Positions 7,235 through 13,759 of a stretch of DNA of 21,908 nt are shown piece after piece. The notes under the pieces were generated by a model. The model was not told the DNA's origin. It worked only from the letters and a program-made list of their open reading frames with translations, and searched no databases. Where the stretch lies: contig JAZNVU010000013.1 in the NCBI GenBank assembly GCA_045592985.1, forward strand, positions 1 to 21,908, in the 5' to 3' direction. The translations under genes were made by a program, and so were the position numbers. Position 1 is the stretch's first letter. Each line of letters opens with the position of its first letter. Source of the DNA: UMGS172 sp045592985 (GTDB taxonomy: Bacteria; Bacillota; Clostridia; Oscillospirales; Acutalibacteraceae).

Positions 7235-7393
7235 ATGAACGACCAGAACAGAAACAACAACCAGAACCAGAATAACAATAATAACAATAGCAACAATTAT
7301 AATAATAACAGCAATAATAACAACCAGAACAATAATAACAATCAGAACAACAACCAGAACAAGCAAAACCAGGACAATCAGAATAGAAGATAA
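7235..7393 (+). CDS. Small Asn/Gln-rich low-complexity protein
   Basis: This 52-residue protein consists almost wholly of Asn and Gln with a few Ser, Lys, Asp and Arg residues: MNDQNRNNNQNQ at the start, DNQNRR at the end. I assign the ATG at 7235 because GAGGGGTG (7221-7228) lies at the right distance, and a strong terminator follows the stop; both argue that this is a real gene rather than a triplet repeat. There is no enzymatic motif, signal peptide or membrane segment. Gln/Asn-rich composition and small size recall gamma-type small acid-soluble spore proteins, and the upstream region resembles a sigma-G promoter, so a spore protein is a reasonable guess, but no recognisable SASP motif is present. 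The function is unknown. Confidence 0.7.
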   Translation: MNDQNRNNNQNQNNNNNNSNNYNNNSNNNNQNNNNNQNNNQNKQNQDNQNRR

Positions 7394-7407
7394 ATCCTTT
7401 TTTGCCG

Positions 7408-7435
7408 GCCGCGGTTTTGCCGCGGCTTTTATTTT
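7408..7435 (+). terminator. Intrinsic terminator after the Asn-rich gene
   Basis: A GC-only 7-bp stem (7408-7414 with 7420-7426) and a five-base loop are followed by TTTTATTTT. The T tract overlaps the end of the converging YitT-family gene, so both genes share these bases. Read on the minus strand it lacks a T tract directly after the stem. Confidence 0.85.
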
Positions 7436-8283
7436 ATTCTTTTAAAACCGAGACCCAAAATTTCACCAGCATCTGATATAACTGTAAATGCATTTAAATC
7501 GATGTTACGAATAATCTGCATGATTTTGGAAACTTCATGTGCTCTTGCAACGCACATTAACATGCATTGTGATTTGCCAGAATAACCGCCCACTGCATTT
7601 ATTTTGGTCACACCCCGACCGACTATACGGAATATTTCGCCTGTTATCTCGTCAGATTTTTCGGACACAATATAGACTATTTTGCCGTTGTCTGCACCGT
7701 AAATAAGTTTATCCATCACCGTACCCGACACGAACAAAAAAAGCACCGAATAAAGCAACGCCTCAAAATCGCGGTAGCATATAGCGGCAGTTGACACAAT
7801 CAGCGCGTCAACAAAAAGTATAAGTCTGCCGAGTGACAAAAACGGATATTTTAAATTTATAAGTTTAGCAACAATATCCGTACCGCCTGTGGTGCCGCCT
7901 TTGAGCATTATAATACCAAGTCCCGCGCCGACAAGCACACCCGCAACAAGCGCCGCCAACAACCTATCCTTTTCATACGTTGGCAAAAAAGACGGTAGCA
8001 CATCAATAAGCGCTGAGGATAAAACGGTAGCATAAGCGGTTTTTAAAACAAAACCGACCTTAAATTTTACAAAACCAATAATTAGAAGCGGCAGATTTAT
8101 GGCAATGGTCATAAGACCTATAGGTAAAAATGTAAAAAACTGATTGATAATGGTTGAAATGCCCGTAACACCGCCGGGAGAAATATGATTTGGGTAGATA
8201 AAAACCGTAAATCCCAACGCATACAAAAAGCACCCAACAGCAATAATAAAGCAGTCACCAAATACCGTTATCAGTTTTTGCAT
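7429..8283 (-). CDS. YitT family membrane protein (DUF161 + DUF2179)
   Basis: This 284-residue protein has an N-terminal membrane part of about five or six segments (about 8-28, 50-72, 80-98, 108-128, 150-190) with the family motif YPNHISPGGVTGI (30-42) and the glycine-rich KGGTTGGTDIVA loop. The C-terminal soluble domain is DUF2179-like (about 222-283; VGRGVTKINAVGGYSGK and ISDAGEILGLGFK). The family is widespread in Firmicutes as a putative transporter of unknown substrate. AAGGGG precedes the ATG at a good distance. It lies 32 bases downstream of the mini-RNase III gene in the same direction. Confidence 0.9.
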   Translation of the reverse strand: MQKLITVFGDCFIIAVGCFLYALGFTVFIYPNHISPGGVTGISTIINQFFTFLPIGLMTIAINLPLLIIGFVKFKVGFVLKTAYATVLSSALIDVLPSFLPTYEKDRLLAALVAGVLVGAGLGIIMLKGGTTGGTDIVAKLINLKYPFLSLGRLILFVDALIVSTAAICYRDFEALLYSVLFLFVSGTVMDKLIYGADNGKIVYIVSEKSDEITGEIFRIVGRGVTKINAVGGYSGKSQCMLMCVARAHEVSKIMQIIRNIDLNAFTVISDAGEILGLGFKRIK

Positions 8284-8315
8284 TGTATAACCCCTTGACT
8301 TTTTTAGTATTATAC

Positions 8316-8699
8316 TTATGTTTTATCCAAAAGATTACTCCAAATACAGTCAAAGAGTTCATTTATTCTATTTTGTTCCCCATTTATATGGAGATAACCA
8401 AAAAGCGCCTCGACACCAGTTGCGGTATGATAAAGACCAACGGTGGTACTTTTTGGAATCTGACCGACATGGTTATTTCTGCCTCTTTTAAAAACCGACA
8501 TTTCCTTTTCGGTCAGCATATCTTTAATAACTTCAAAAGCCGATGCCTGAGCGTTTGCATTAACCCACGCAACCGACAATTTGTGCTGTTCGCCTATTGG
8601 CCGTTCGGTTTCTGCAAGACGTGACCTTACAAGCAGTCCGTACACTGCATCGCCTACGAAAGCCAATGTCGACGGGCTTAAAAGATAACCTTTATCCAT
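8316..8699 (-). CDS. mrnC: Mini-ribonuclease III (MrnC)
   Basis: Mini-RNase III is an RNase III catalytic domain without a double-stranded-RNA-binding domain; in Bacillus it matures 23S rRNA. The 127-residue length fits. Visible elements are LAFVGDAVYGLLVR (about 12-25) with the RNase III metal-binding aspartate, FKRGRNNHVGQIPKS, and the C-terminal HTATGVEALFGYLHI, where the glutamate is the second catalytic acid. It starts 14 bases after the obg stop with GGAG in the gap, implying cotranscription with obg. In Bacillus the gene sits next to cysS instead, so this placement is lineage-specific. Confidence 0.92.
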   Translation of the reverse strand: MDKGYLLSPSTLAFVGDAVYGLLVRSRLAETERPIGEQHKLSVAWVNANAQASAFEVIKDMLTEKEMSVFKRGRNNHVGQIPKSTTVGLYHTATGVEALFGYLHINGEQNRINELFDCIWSNLLDKT

Positions 8700-8713
8700 T
8701 ATTCACTCCGCCT

Positions 8714-9985
8714 TTAAGGTACATAATCAAACTCAATATCATAAACGCTTACGGTGTCACCTTCTTTAACACCAGCGTTTTCAAGAGCGTCTATAATACC
8801 GCTTGAGCGGAGAACTTTTTGGAAGTATTGCAACGACTCGTAATCATCAGGGTCAACGGTTTCAAGAATTTTAAGAAGCCACGGTGCTTCTATCATAAAT
8901 ACGCCGTCCTGAACTTCCAAAGTAAAGTCGCGCTTTTTGTCGACAGTAAAGTCCTCTTGGGGTTCGGGTTCAGGTTCGTATTTAATAACCGGAGGCAAAC
9001 GGTCAAGCGAAGATGCAACGTAGTTTATAACGTCTCTTGTACCCTCAGCAATAGCCGCCATACACTCAAAATACTTATAACCTTTATCTTCAAAATACTT
9101 ACGAACAGACTTTAAAGTATCTTCATCAGCAAGGTCGCACTTATTAGCAACAATAATCTGCTCGCGTTGGCTTAATTCTTCACTGAAATTTTTGAGTTCG
9201 TAATTAATTTTTTCAAAATCGTCAATAGGGTCTCTTCCCTCACTACCCGCAACATCAATTACATGAACAAGCAAACGGCAACGCTCAACATGACGCAAAA
9301 ACTCATGTCCCAAACCAACACCTTCGCTGGCACCCTCGATAATACCGGGAATATCAGCCATAACAAAAGACTTACCGTCAGCAATTCTTACAACACCCAA
9401 AGTTGGGACAAGGGTGGTGAAGTGATAGTTGGCTATTTTAGGCTTAGCCTCACTTACAACCGAAATAAAGGTGGATTTGCCTACATTTGGAAATCCGATA
9501 AGACCGACATCAGCCAAAAGTTTAAGTTCCAAAGTAACGTCAAGTGCTTCACCGGGGATACCTGATTTTGCGAACTTAGGTACCTGTCTTGTAGGAGTGG
9601 AAAAATGGCTGTTACCCCAACCACCTTTGCCACCTTTGGCAATGATTACCGCTTCATCGTCCGAAATATCGGCAATAATTCTACCTGTATTTGCATCTTT
9701 TACAAGAGTGCCTTTAGGAACTCTTAAAACAAGGTCAGGTGCAGATTTGCCGTTACATCTCGAAGTTCCGCCGGGTTGACCGTTTTCGGCAAGGTATTTT
9801 CTTTTATATCTGAAATCAGCCAAGGTAGAAAGATTACTATCGGCACGGAAAACGACGTTTCCTCCCCTGCCGCCGTCACCGCCGTCAGGTCCGCCTGCCG
9901 CAACATACTTTTCACGGTGGAAAGAGACCTTTCCGTTACCGCCGTCGCCTGCTTTTATATGAATATTTGCTATATCTACAAACAT
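8714..9985 (-). CDS. obg: GTPase Obg/CgtA
   Basis: This essential ribosome-assembly GTPase also links nucleotide status to stress and, in Bacillus, to sporulation. The 423-residue protein has the three standard parts: the glycine-rich Obg fold (1-158; KAGDGGNGKVSFHREKYV and GGPDGGDGGRGG), the G domain (159-330) with G1 GFPNVGKS (164-171), G3 DIPG (211-214) and G4 NKCD (281-284), and an OCT domain at the C terminus (about 352-421), which only the Obg type of Gram-positives carries. AGGAG stands just ahead of the ATG. A terminator lies between rpmA and this gene, so expression depends on readthrough or an unseen promoter. Confidence 0.97.
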   Translation of the reverse strand: MFVDIANIHIKAGDGGNGKVSFHREKYVAAGGPDGGDGGRGGNVVFRADSNLSTLADFRYKRKYLAENGQPGGTSRCNGKSAPDLVLRVPKGTLVKDANTGRIIADISDDEAVIIAKGGKGGWGNSHFSTPTRQVPKFAKSGIPGEALDVTLELKLLADVGLIGFPNVGKSTFISVVSEAKPKIANYHFTTLVPTLGVVRIADGKSFVMADIPGIIEGASEGVGLGHEFLRHVERCRLLVHVIDVAGSEGRDPIDDFEKINYELKNFSEELSQREQIIVANKCDLADEDTLKSVRKYFEDKGYKYFECMAAIAEGTRDVINYVASSLDRLPPVIKYEPEPEPQEDFTVDKKRDFTLEVQDGVFMIEAPWLLKILETVDPDDYESLQYFQKVLRSSGIIDALENAGVKEGDTVSVYDIEFDYVP

Positions 9986-10003
9986 AAATATCTCCTGTAA
10001 TTT

Positions 10004-10030
10004 AAAAAAGACCCGGGAATTACCCGGGTC
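10004..10030 (-). terminator. Intrinsic terminator between rpmA and obg
   Basis: An 8-bp GC-rich stem (GACCCGGG, 10010-10017, with its complement at 10023-10030) and a five-base loop is followed on the minus strand by six T residues (10009-10004). It lies just downstream of rpmA and upstream of obg. Confidence 0.88.
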
Positions 10031-10039
10031 AAATAGTTC

Positions 10040-10324
10040 TTACTGCTCTACTGCGTAGATGCTGACCTTTTTGCGGTCACGTCCCATACGCTCGAACTTT
10101 ACCTTACCGTCGATAAGAGCGAAAAGTGTATCATCAGAGCCTTTACCGACATTTTCACCGGCATGGATATGGGTTCCTCTCTGGCGAACGATGATGTTGC
10201 CTGCGAGAACAAACTGACCGTCGGCGCGCTTAACACCGAGACGCTTGGATTCGCTGTCACGACCGTTCTTGGTAGAACCAACACCTTTTTTATGAGCAAA
10301 AAGTTGAATATTAACCTTAATCAT
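10040..10324 (-). CDS. rpmA: 50S ribosomal protein bL27 with Prp-cleaved N-terminal extension
   Basis: L27 reaches into the peptidyl transferase centre. The 94-residue protein begins MIKVNIQLFAHKKGVGSTKNGRDS; the first ten or so residues form the Firmicutes-type extension that must be removed after the phenylalanine-alanine (LFA|HKKG) to expose the functional N terminus. The protease responsible, Prp, is encoded immediately upstream. The rest (GQFVLAGNIIVRQRGTHIHAGENVG) is standard L27. The ribosome binding site GGAGGTG overlaps the last codons of prp, and only four bases separate the reading frames. Confidence 0.98.
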   Translation of the reverse strand: MIKVNIQLFAHKKGVGSTKNGRDSESKRLGVKRADGQFVLAGNIIVRQRGTHIHAGENVGKGSDDTLFALIDGKVKFERMGRDRKKVSIYAVEQ

Positions 10325-10328
10325 GGTT

Positions 10329-10646
10329 TTACACCTCCGGATTTACTTTTATGTGTTTACAATATTGTGCTGCAAGTTCGTTTAAATGTAACCTCAGACC
10401 TTTTAAAACAGCCTGCGACTCGTCAATTTTATCAATAAGAACGATACGCATATAACCGTCTTCTACTTCTGCACTAACATTGGCACCGATTATCTCGGTT
10501 ATTGTGTTAGCAGCCATTATAGATGCCGAAGACACTGCTGAACAGATTATTTTACCCGCTTCGTCCTTATATGAAGAAGAACTGTGACCGGAAATTTCAA
10601 AACCTGTCAGTTTGCCGTCAGTTAAGTTAAATTTCACTGAGGTCAT
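10329..10646 (-). CDS. prp: Ribosomal-processing cysteine protease Prp
   Basis: Prp (YsxB family) is the cysteine protease that trims the L27 N-terminal extension. The 105-residue protein has the catalytic pair H21 in SGHSSSS and C35 in IICSAVSSAS, with the usual spacing of about 13 residues. It lies between rplU and rpmA, as in most Firmicutes, nine bases after rplU with an AAGGTG site overlapping the rplU stop. Confidence 0.95.
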   Translation of the reverse strand: MTSVKFNLTDGKLTGFEISGHSSSSYKDEAGKIICSAVSSASIMAANTITEIIGANVSAEVEDGYMRIVLIDKIDESQAVLKGLRLHLNELAAQYCKHIKVNPEV

Positions 10647-10655
10647 AACAGCACC

Positions 10656-10964
10656 TTAGCCTATGGAATTAATCTGAACCTTGGTATACGGCTGTCTGTG
10701 ACCCATTTTGCGGGCACAACCTTTTTTGGGTTTGTAGGTGAAAACGGTGATTTTCTTTGCTTTGCCGTTCTTTACAACAACACCCTCAACCTTTGCGTCA
10801 ACATAAGGAGCTCCAACTTTAAGCTCACCGTTATCGTCACAAACTGCGATAACCTTGTCGAAAACAACGGTCTCATCTGCGGCTGCGTTGAGTTTCTCAA
10901 CGAAAATAATGTCACCGTTAGTTACACGGTACTGCTTGCCGCCGGTTTCAATAATTGCGTACAT
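10656..10964 (-). CDS. rplU: 50S ribosomal protein bL21
   Basis: The 102-residue product begins MYAIIETGGKQYRV, the diagnostic L21 N terminus, and ends in the RNA-binding part KPKKGCARKMGHRQPYTKVQI. The start at 10964 is chosen over an upstream in-frame ATG at 11021 because homologues begin here and AGGTG lies at a suitable distance. It is the first gene of the rplU-prp-rpmA transcript and is preceded by a strong promoter and a structured leader. Confidence 0.98.
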   Translation of the reverse strand: MYAIIETGGKQYRVTNGDIIFVEKLNAAADETVVFDKVIAVCDDNGELKVGAPYVDAKVEGVVVKNGKAKKITVFTYKPKKGCARKMGHRQPYTKVQINSIG

Positions 10965-11047
10965 CTTCCTGGCACCTGCCTTAATATAAGTCTCGCTACT
11001 TGTAGGCGGGGTTTGACCCACTTTTTTAAAAGCCCACAGTACGCGGC
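10965..11047 (-). ncRNA. Candidate L21-type ribosomal protein leader
   Basis: The untranslated leader of about 83 bases between the mapped promoter and rplU is compact and structured, including a hairpin with arms GTGGG and CCCGC around a short loop (near 11018-11003 on the minus strand). Firmicutes rplU genes are known to carry an L21 leader used for autogenous control. I assign it by position and length rather than a verified consensus. Confidence 0.4.
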
Positions 11048-11053
11048 TCTAAT

Positions 11054-11082
11054 ACTATACCACAAGCCTTACTGTATGTCAA
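11054..11082 (-). promoter_or_regulatory. Sigma-A promoter of the rplU-prp-rpmA operon
   Basis: Minus-strand TTGACA (11082-11077), a perfect -35, and TATAGT (11059-11054), five of six for the -10, are separated by exactly 17 bases. This is the best promoter in the window and fits a highly expressed ribosomal operon. It begins 21 bases past the ypeB stop codon. Confidence 0.85.
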
Positions 11083-11102
11083 GAAAAATTTTACAGAAAA
11101 TT

Positions 11103-12434
11103 TTATTTAGTAAGTGTTCCTCCATCGGTCTTCAAAAGCAGTAAAATTTTTTCTTCCTCCAAGTTCTGAGCGTTAATATACACCAACAACTCTTCTCCGT
11201 CAATACCTTTGCATAAAAACTCGTAACAATGCTTTTCGTTGTTGCCATCGGTAGGTATAATGGCGCGTTTAATATCCTCTACAACAAGCGACGGCGATAA
11301 TTTTTCTTTTGCCTCAAATGCTGTATATTTTGGAGTGTTAATGTTTCTTGCATAGTGATTTGCAATATACCCTGCTGCCTCTAAAAGCACTATTTCACCG
11401 TTATCAAGTGCAACACCCACCTTAATAAGGTCGGCATAGCAGGTTGCCGCGCCCTCTTTATATGCAAGATTTACAACGCAAACACCTTCATCGGCAAAAT
11501 AATAGGTTGATGTGAAATTTTGCCCCGACGCGTTCTTTAAATACTCCTCGGCAATGCTAACGGCTTTTCCATAATCAATGTTCATATTTTCGATTGCTCG
11601 GTATTTTCTCATATAGGTTATATATCCGCCGATTTTTGTAACCGATACCGAGGTATCATCTACCGTAAAATCGTAAGTTGGAATTTTTCCTTCGGATTCA
11701 CCGATATAACTAAACTCCGTCACATTTTCACCAACCGCAGACAAAGCGGTAGCCTTAGCCAAATCCACCGAAACGGCAGATTTACCTTCTAATAGTTTTG
11801 GTTCACCGCTTAGCATGTGGTCGGAAAAAGGACCGTCATAGAGCAAAGTCGGATAATCACTAAGCAGTTCTTCAAGTTCGATAAGACGGTCGGCAAAACC
11901 GTCACCAACCGACTCGCCTATTGTATCGGACAGTTCAGCACTCCACGAACCGCTTTGGTTGTATTCTGCTCTGACTTCGTTTATATTGGATGACAAGTTA
12001 TTTGCCACAGTAGCCAGTAAATGAAGATTATTTCGTTCTTCGTCGGCGATTTTATCACCCGAGATTATTCGCTTTGAAAGATATAATGCATAATCTCCAA
12101 CCTGTGATAAAAACTTGTTTACCGTCGACAGTTCCTGCTCACTTGACGGCAACTGTGAAAGCGAGTTTTTTGCCACCGTACTTTCGGCCGAAAGTTCTGC
12201 CGCCAAGGTTGACATTTGGGTTGCAGATGTTGCATACATTGCTTTTCGCAAAGCAACGCTAATGTTATAGATGCTTCCATCGAGTTCACTCAAGTGCATA
12301 TCATAATTATATTCAATATCTGTTTGAAGATTAGAAATTCTGTTCATTGAAACAAGAATAAACGATAAAAGTGCCACTATAACAGCAACCGAAAAACTGA
12401 TTATTCTTATAGCACATCTTTTTTTCAAAACCAT
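11103..12434 (-). CDS. ypeB: Spore germination protein YpeB
   Basis: YpeB is needed for the localisation and stability of the spore cortex hydrolase SleB. The 443-residue protein has an N-terminal membrane anchor (about 9-29), a helical N-terminal region (about 30-200) with the conserved LYDGPFSDH element (about 198-206), and a C-terminal part with PepSY-like repeats (YGKAVSIAEEYLK around 288-300 and the TAFEAKEKL segment near 368). Its length agrees with Bacillus YpeB. AGGAG precedes the ATG. sleB, its usual operon partner, is not beside it here. Together with spo0A it shows that the host makes endospores. Confidence 0.88.
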   Translation of the reverse strand: MVLKKRCAIRIISFSVAVIVALLSFILVSMNRISNLQTDIEYNYDMHLSELDGSIYNISVALRKAMYATSATQMSTLAAELSAESTVAKNSLSQLPSSEQELSTVNKFLSQVGDYALYLSKRIISGDKIADEERNNLHLLATVANNLSSNINEVRAEYNQSGSWSAELSDTIGESVGDGFADRLIELEELLSDYPTLLYDGPFSDHMLSGEPKLLEGKSAVSVDLAKATALSAVGENVTEFSYIGESEGKIPTYDFTVDDTSVSVTKIGGYITYMRKYRAIENMNIDYGKAVSIAEEYLKNASGQNFTSTYYFADEGVCVVNLAYKEGAATCYADLIKVGVALDNGEIVLLEAAGYIANHYARNINTPKYTAFEAKEKLSPSLVVEDIKRAIIPTDGNNEKHCYEFLCKGIDGEELLVYINAQNLEEEKILLLLKTDGGTLTK

Positions 12435-12522
12435 ATTTTCACTTCTCCTTTTCCATTATTCTGCCACTTATTTTGTTAATTATTTATTTACAGATTTGTT
12501 GTGCCTTTATCTCAAAAATATA

Positions 12523-12551
12523 TTGTATTTATTCAATATATATAGTATAAT
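12523..12551 (+). promoter_or_regulatory. Sigma-A-type promoter for the cysteine desulfurase operon
   Basis: TTGTAT (12523-12528) and TATAAT (12546-12551) are 17 bases apart. The -10 is perfect; the -35 matches the TTG core only. The -10 lies inside a perfect palindrome. It would drive the cysteine desulfurase-thiI-cinA-sortase-SpoIID-COG2426 run. Confidence 0.55.
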
Positions 12552-12559
12552 ACTATATA
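12539..12559. promoter_or_regulatory. Perfect 21-bp palindrome over the -10 element; possible operator
   Basis: Arms of ten bases pair around a single central A at 12549. A second inverted repeat, ATATATTG (12518-12525) and CAATATAT (12534-12541), overlaps the -35. Both lie between the divergent ypeB and cysteine desulfurase genes, a position suited to a repressor of iron-sulfur or cysteine metabolism. The DNA is very AT-rich, so chance symmetry is possible. Confidence 0.4.
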
Positions 12560-12614
12560 ATAATGGCTATATGTTTGATTTTTTATGTATTTTCGCTTTG
12601 GGAAGGAAAAGAAA

Positions 12615-13757
12615 TTGACTGATTTTATATATCTTGATAACAGTGCCACCACCAAGCCTTGTGACTCTTGCATCAATGAAACCTTAACAGCACTTAAAGA
12701 TAATTGGGGCAATCCGTCGTCACTTTATTCTCATGGAATAAATGCCGAAGTGCTTGTAGATAATACAAGGCAAAAGATTGCAGATTTGATTAACTGCCGT
12801 GAAGACGAAGTGTTTTTCACAGGCAGTGGCACTGAAGCAAACAACCTTTGTATAAAAGGTGTTGCCGAAAAGATGAAACGTCGCGGTAATAAAATAATAA
12901 CAACAAGCATTGAGCATCCGTCGGTACTTAACACTTGTGATGAACTAAACAAGCAAGGTTTTGAGGTTGTAAAAATCAAGCCTGAACGTGACGGCAACAT
13001 TGATATTGAAAAGGTTAAACTTGCAATTGACGAGAAAACCATTCTTGTCACCATGATGCTTGTAAATAACGAAACAGGTTGTATCTTCCCTGTTAAAGAA
13101 ACTGCACAGTATATTAAAGACAATGGATTTAATACCGTACTTCACTCCGACTGTGTTCAAGCATTTGGAAAGTTAAACATTGATACAAAAAGCCTTGGTG
13201 CCGACCTTATAACCGCAAGCGGACATAAAATCCACGGCCCTAAAGGCATAGGTTTCCTGTACAAGGCAAAAAACATCAACATTAGTCCGATTATTTTCGG
13301 CGGGAATCAGGAAAAAGGTCTTCGTTCGGGTACCGAAGCCGTACCGACAATCGCAGGTCTTAAAGGTGCTTTGGACGAACTTAAGATAAACAACTCCTTT
13401 GACAAGGTTGCCGACTTACATAAGTACGCAGTTGAGCAATTATCAACATTACCCGATTGCGTTATTAATTCACCAAAACTCGGCTCTTTGCCGTATATCA
13501 TAAACGTTTCGCTTATCGGATACCGTTCCGAAACGTTGCTGCATTGGCTTGAAAGAAAGAACATTTTTGTTTCAAGCGGAAGTGCTTGTTCTAAAGGCAA
13601 AGGCAGTCACGTTCTAAACGAAATGGGACTTGAGCCAAAACTTGTTGACAGTGCATTGAGAATCAGTTTTTGTAAAAACAACACGTGCAAAGATATTGAT
13701 TATTTGGTTTTGGCACTTAAAGAAGCAACCGCAAAACTCCGTAAAAGCAAGGTGTAA
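12615..13757 (+). CDS. Cysteine desulfurase (NifS/IscS family), partner of ThiI
   Basis: This pyridoxal-phosphate enzyme takes sulfur from cysteine and carries it as a persulfide. Numbering from the TTG start at 12615 (380 residues), the cofactor lysine is K205 in SGHKIHGPKG and the active-site cysteine is C325 in SSGSACSKGKG; YLDNSATT near the N terminus and HSDCVQAFGK are also typical. TTG is chosen because GGAAGGA stands about seven bases before it and homologues begin here; the ATG at 12585 has no ribosome binding site. Two bases separate it from thiI, matching the Bacillus NifZ-ThiI arrangement, where a dedicated desulfurase feeds 4-thiouridine synthesis in tRNA. No IscU-type scaffold gene is nearby, so a tRNA role is more likely than general cluster assembly. 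Confidence 0.93.
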   Translation: MTDFIYLDNSATTKPCDSCINETLTALKDNWGNPSSLYSHGINAEVLVDNTRQKIADLINCREDEVFFTGSGTEANNLCIKGVAEKMKRRGNKIITTSIEHPSVLNTCDELNKQGFEVVKIKPERDGNIDIEKVKLAIDEKTILVTMMLVNNETGCIFPVKETAQYIKDNGFNTVLHSDCVQAFGKLNIDTKSLGADLITASGHKIHGPKGIGFLYKAKNINISPIIFGGNQEKGLRSGTEAVPTIAGLKGALDELKINNSFDKVADLHKYAVEQLSTLPDCVINSPKLGSLPYIINVSLIGYRSETLLHWLERKNIFVSSGSACSKGKGSHVLNEMGLEPKLVDSALRISFCKNNTCKDIDYLVLALKEATAKLRKSKV

Positions 13758-13759
13758 AA

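Noticed and set aside
7172..7366. N-terminal extension of the rRNA methyltransferase by about 65 Val/Ile-rich residues
   Set aside because: It is the exact complement of the Asn/Gln triplet repeats on the other strand, and a good ribosome binding site stands before the ATG at 7171.
7235..7393. AAC/AAT/CAG triplet runs as a CRISPR array or microsatellite
   Set aside because: There are no repeat-spacer units; the triplets stay in frame, with a ribosome binding site before and a terminator after, so a coding sequence explains them better.
11091..11110. Weak A/T hairpin after ypeB as a terminator
   Set aside because: The arms are only A and U bases with little stability, and the palindromic AAAATTTT run gives such symmetry by itself.
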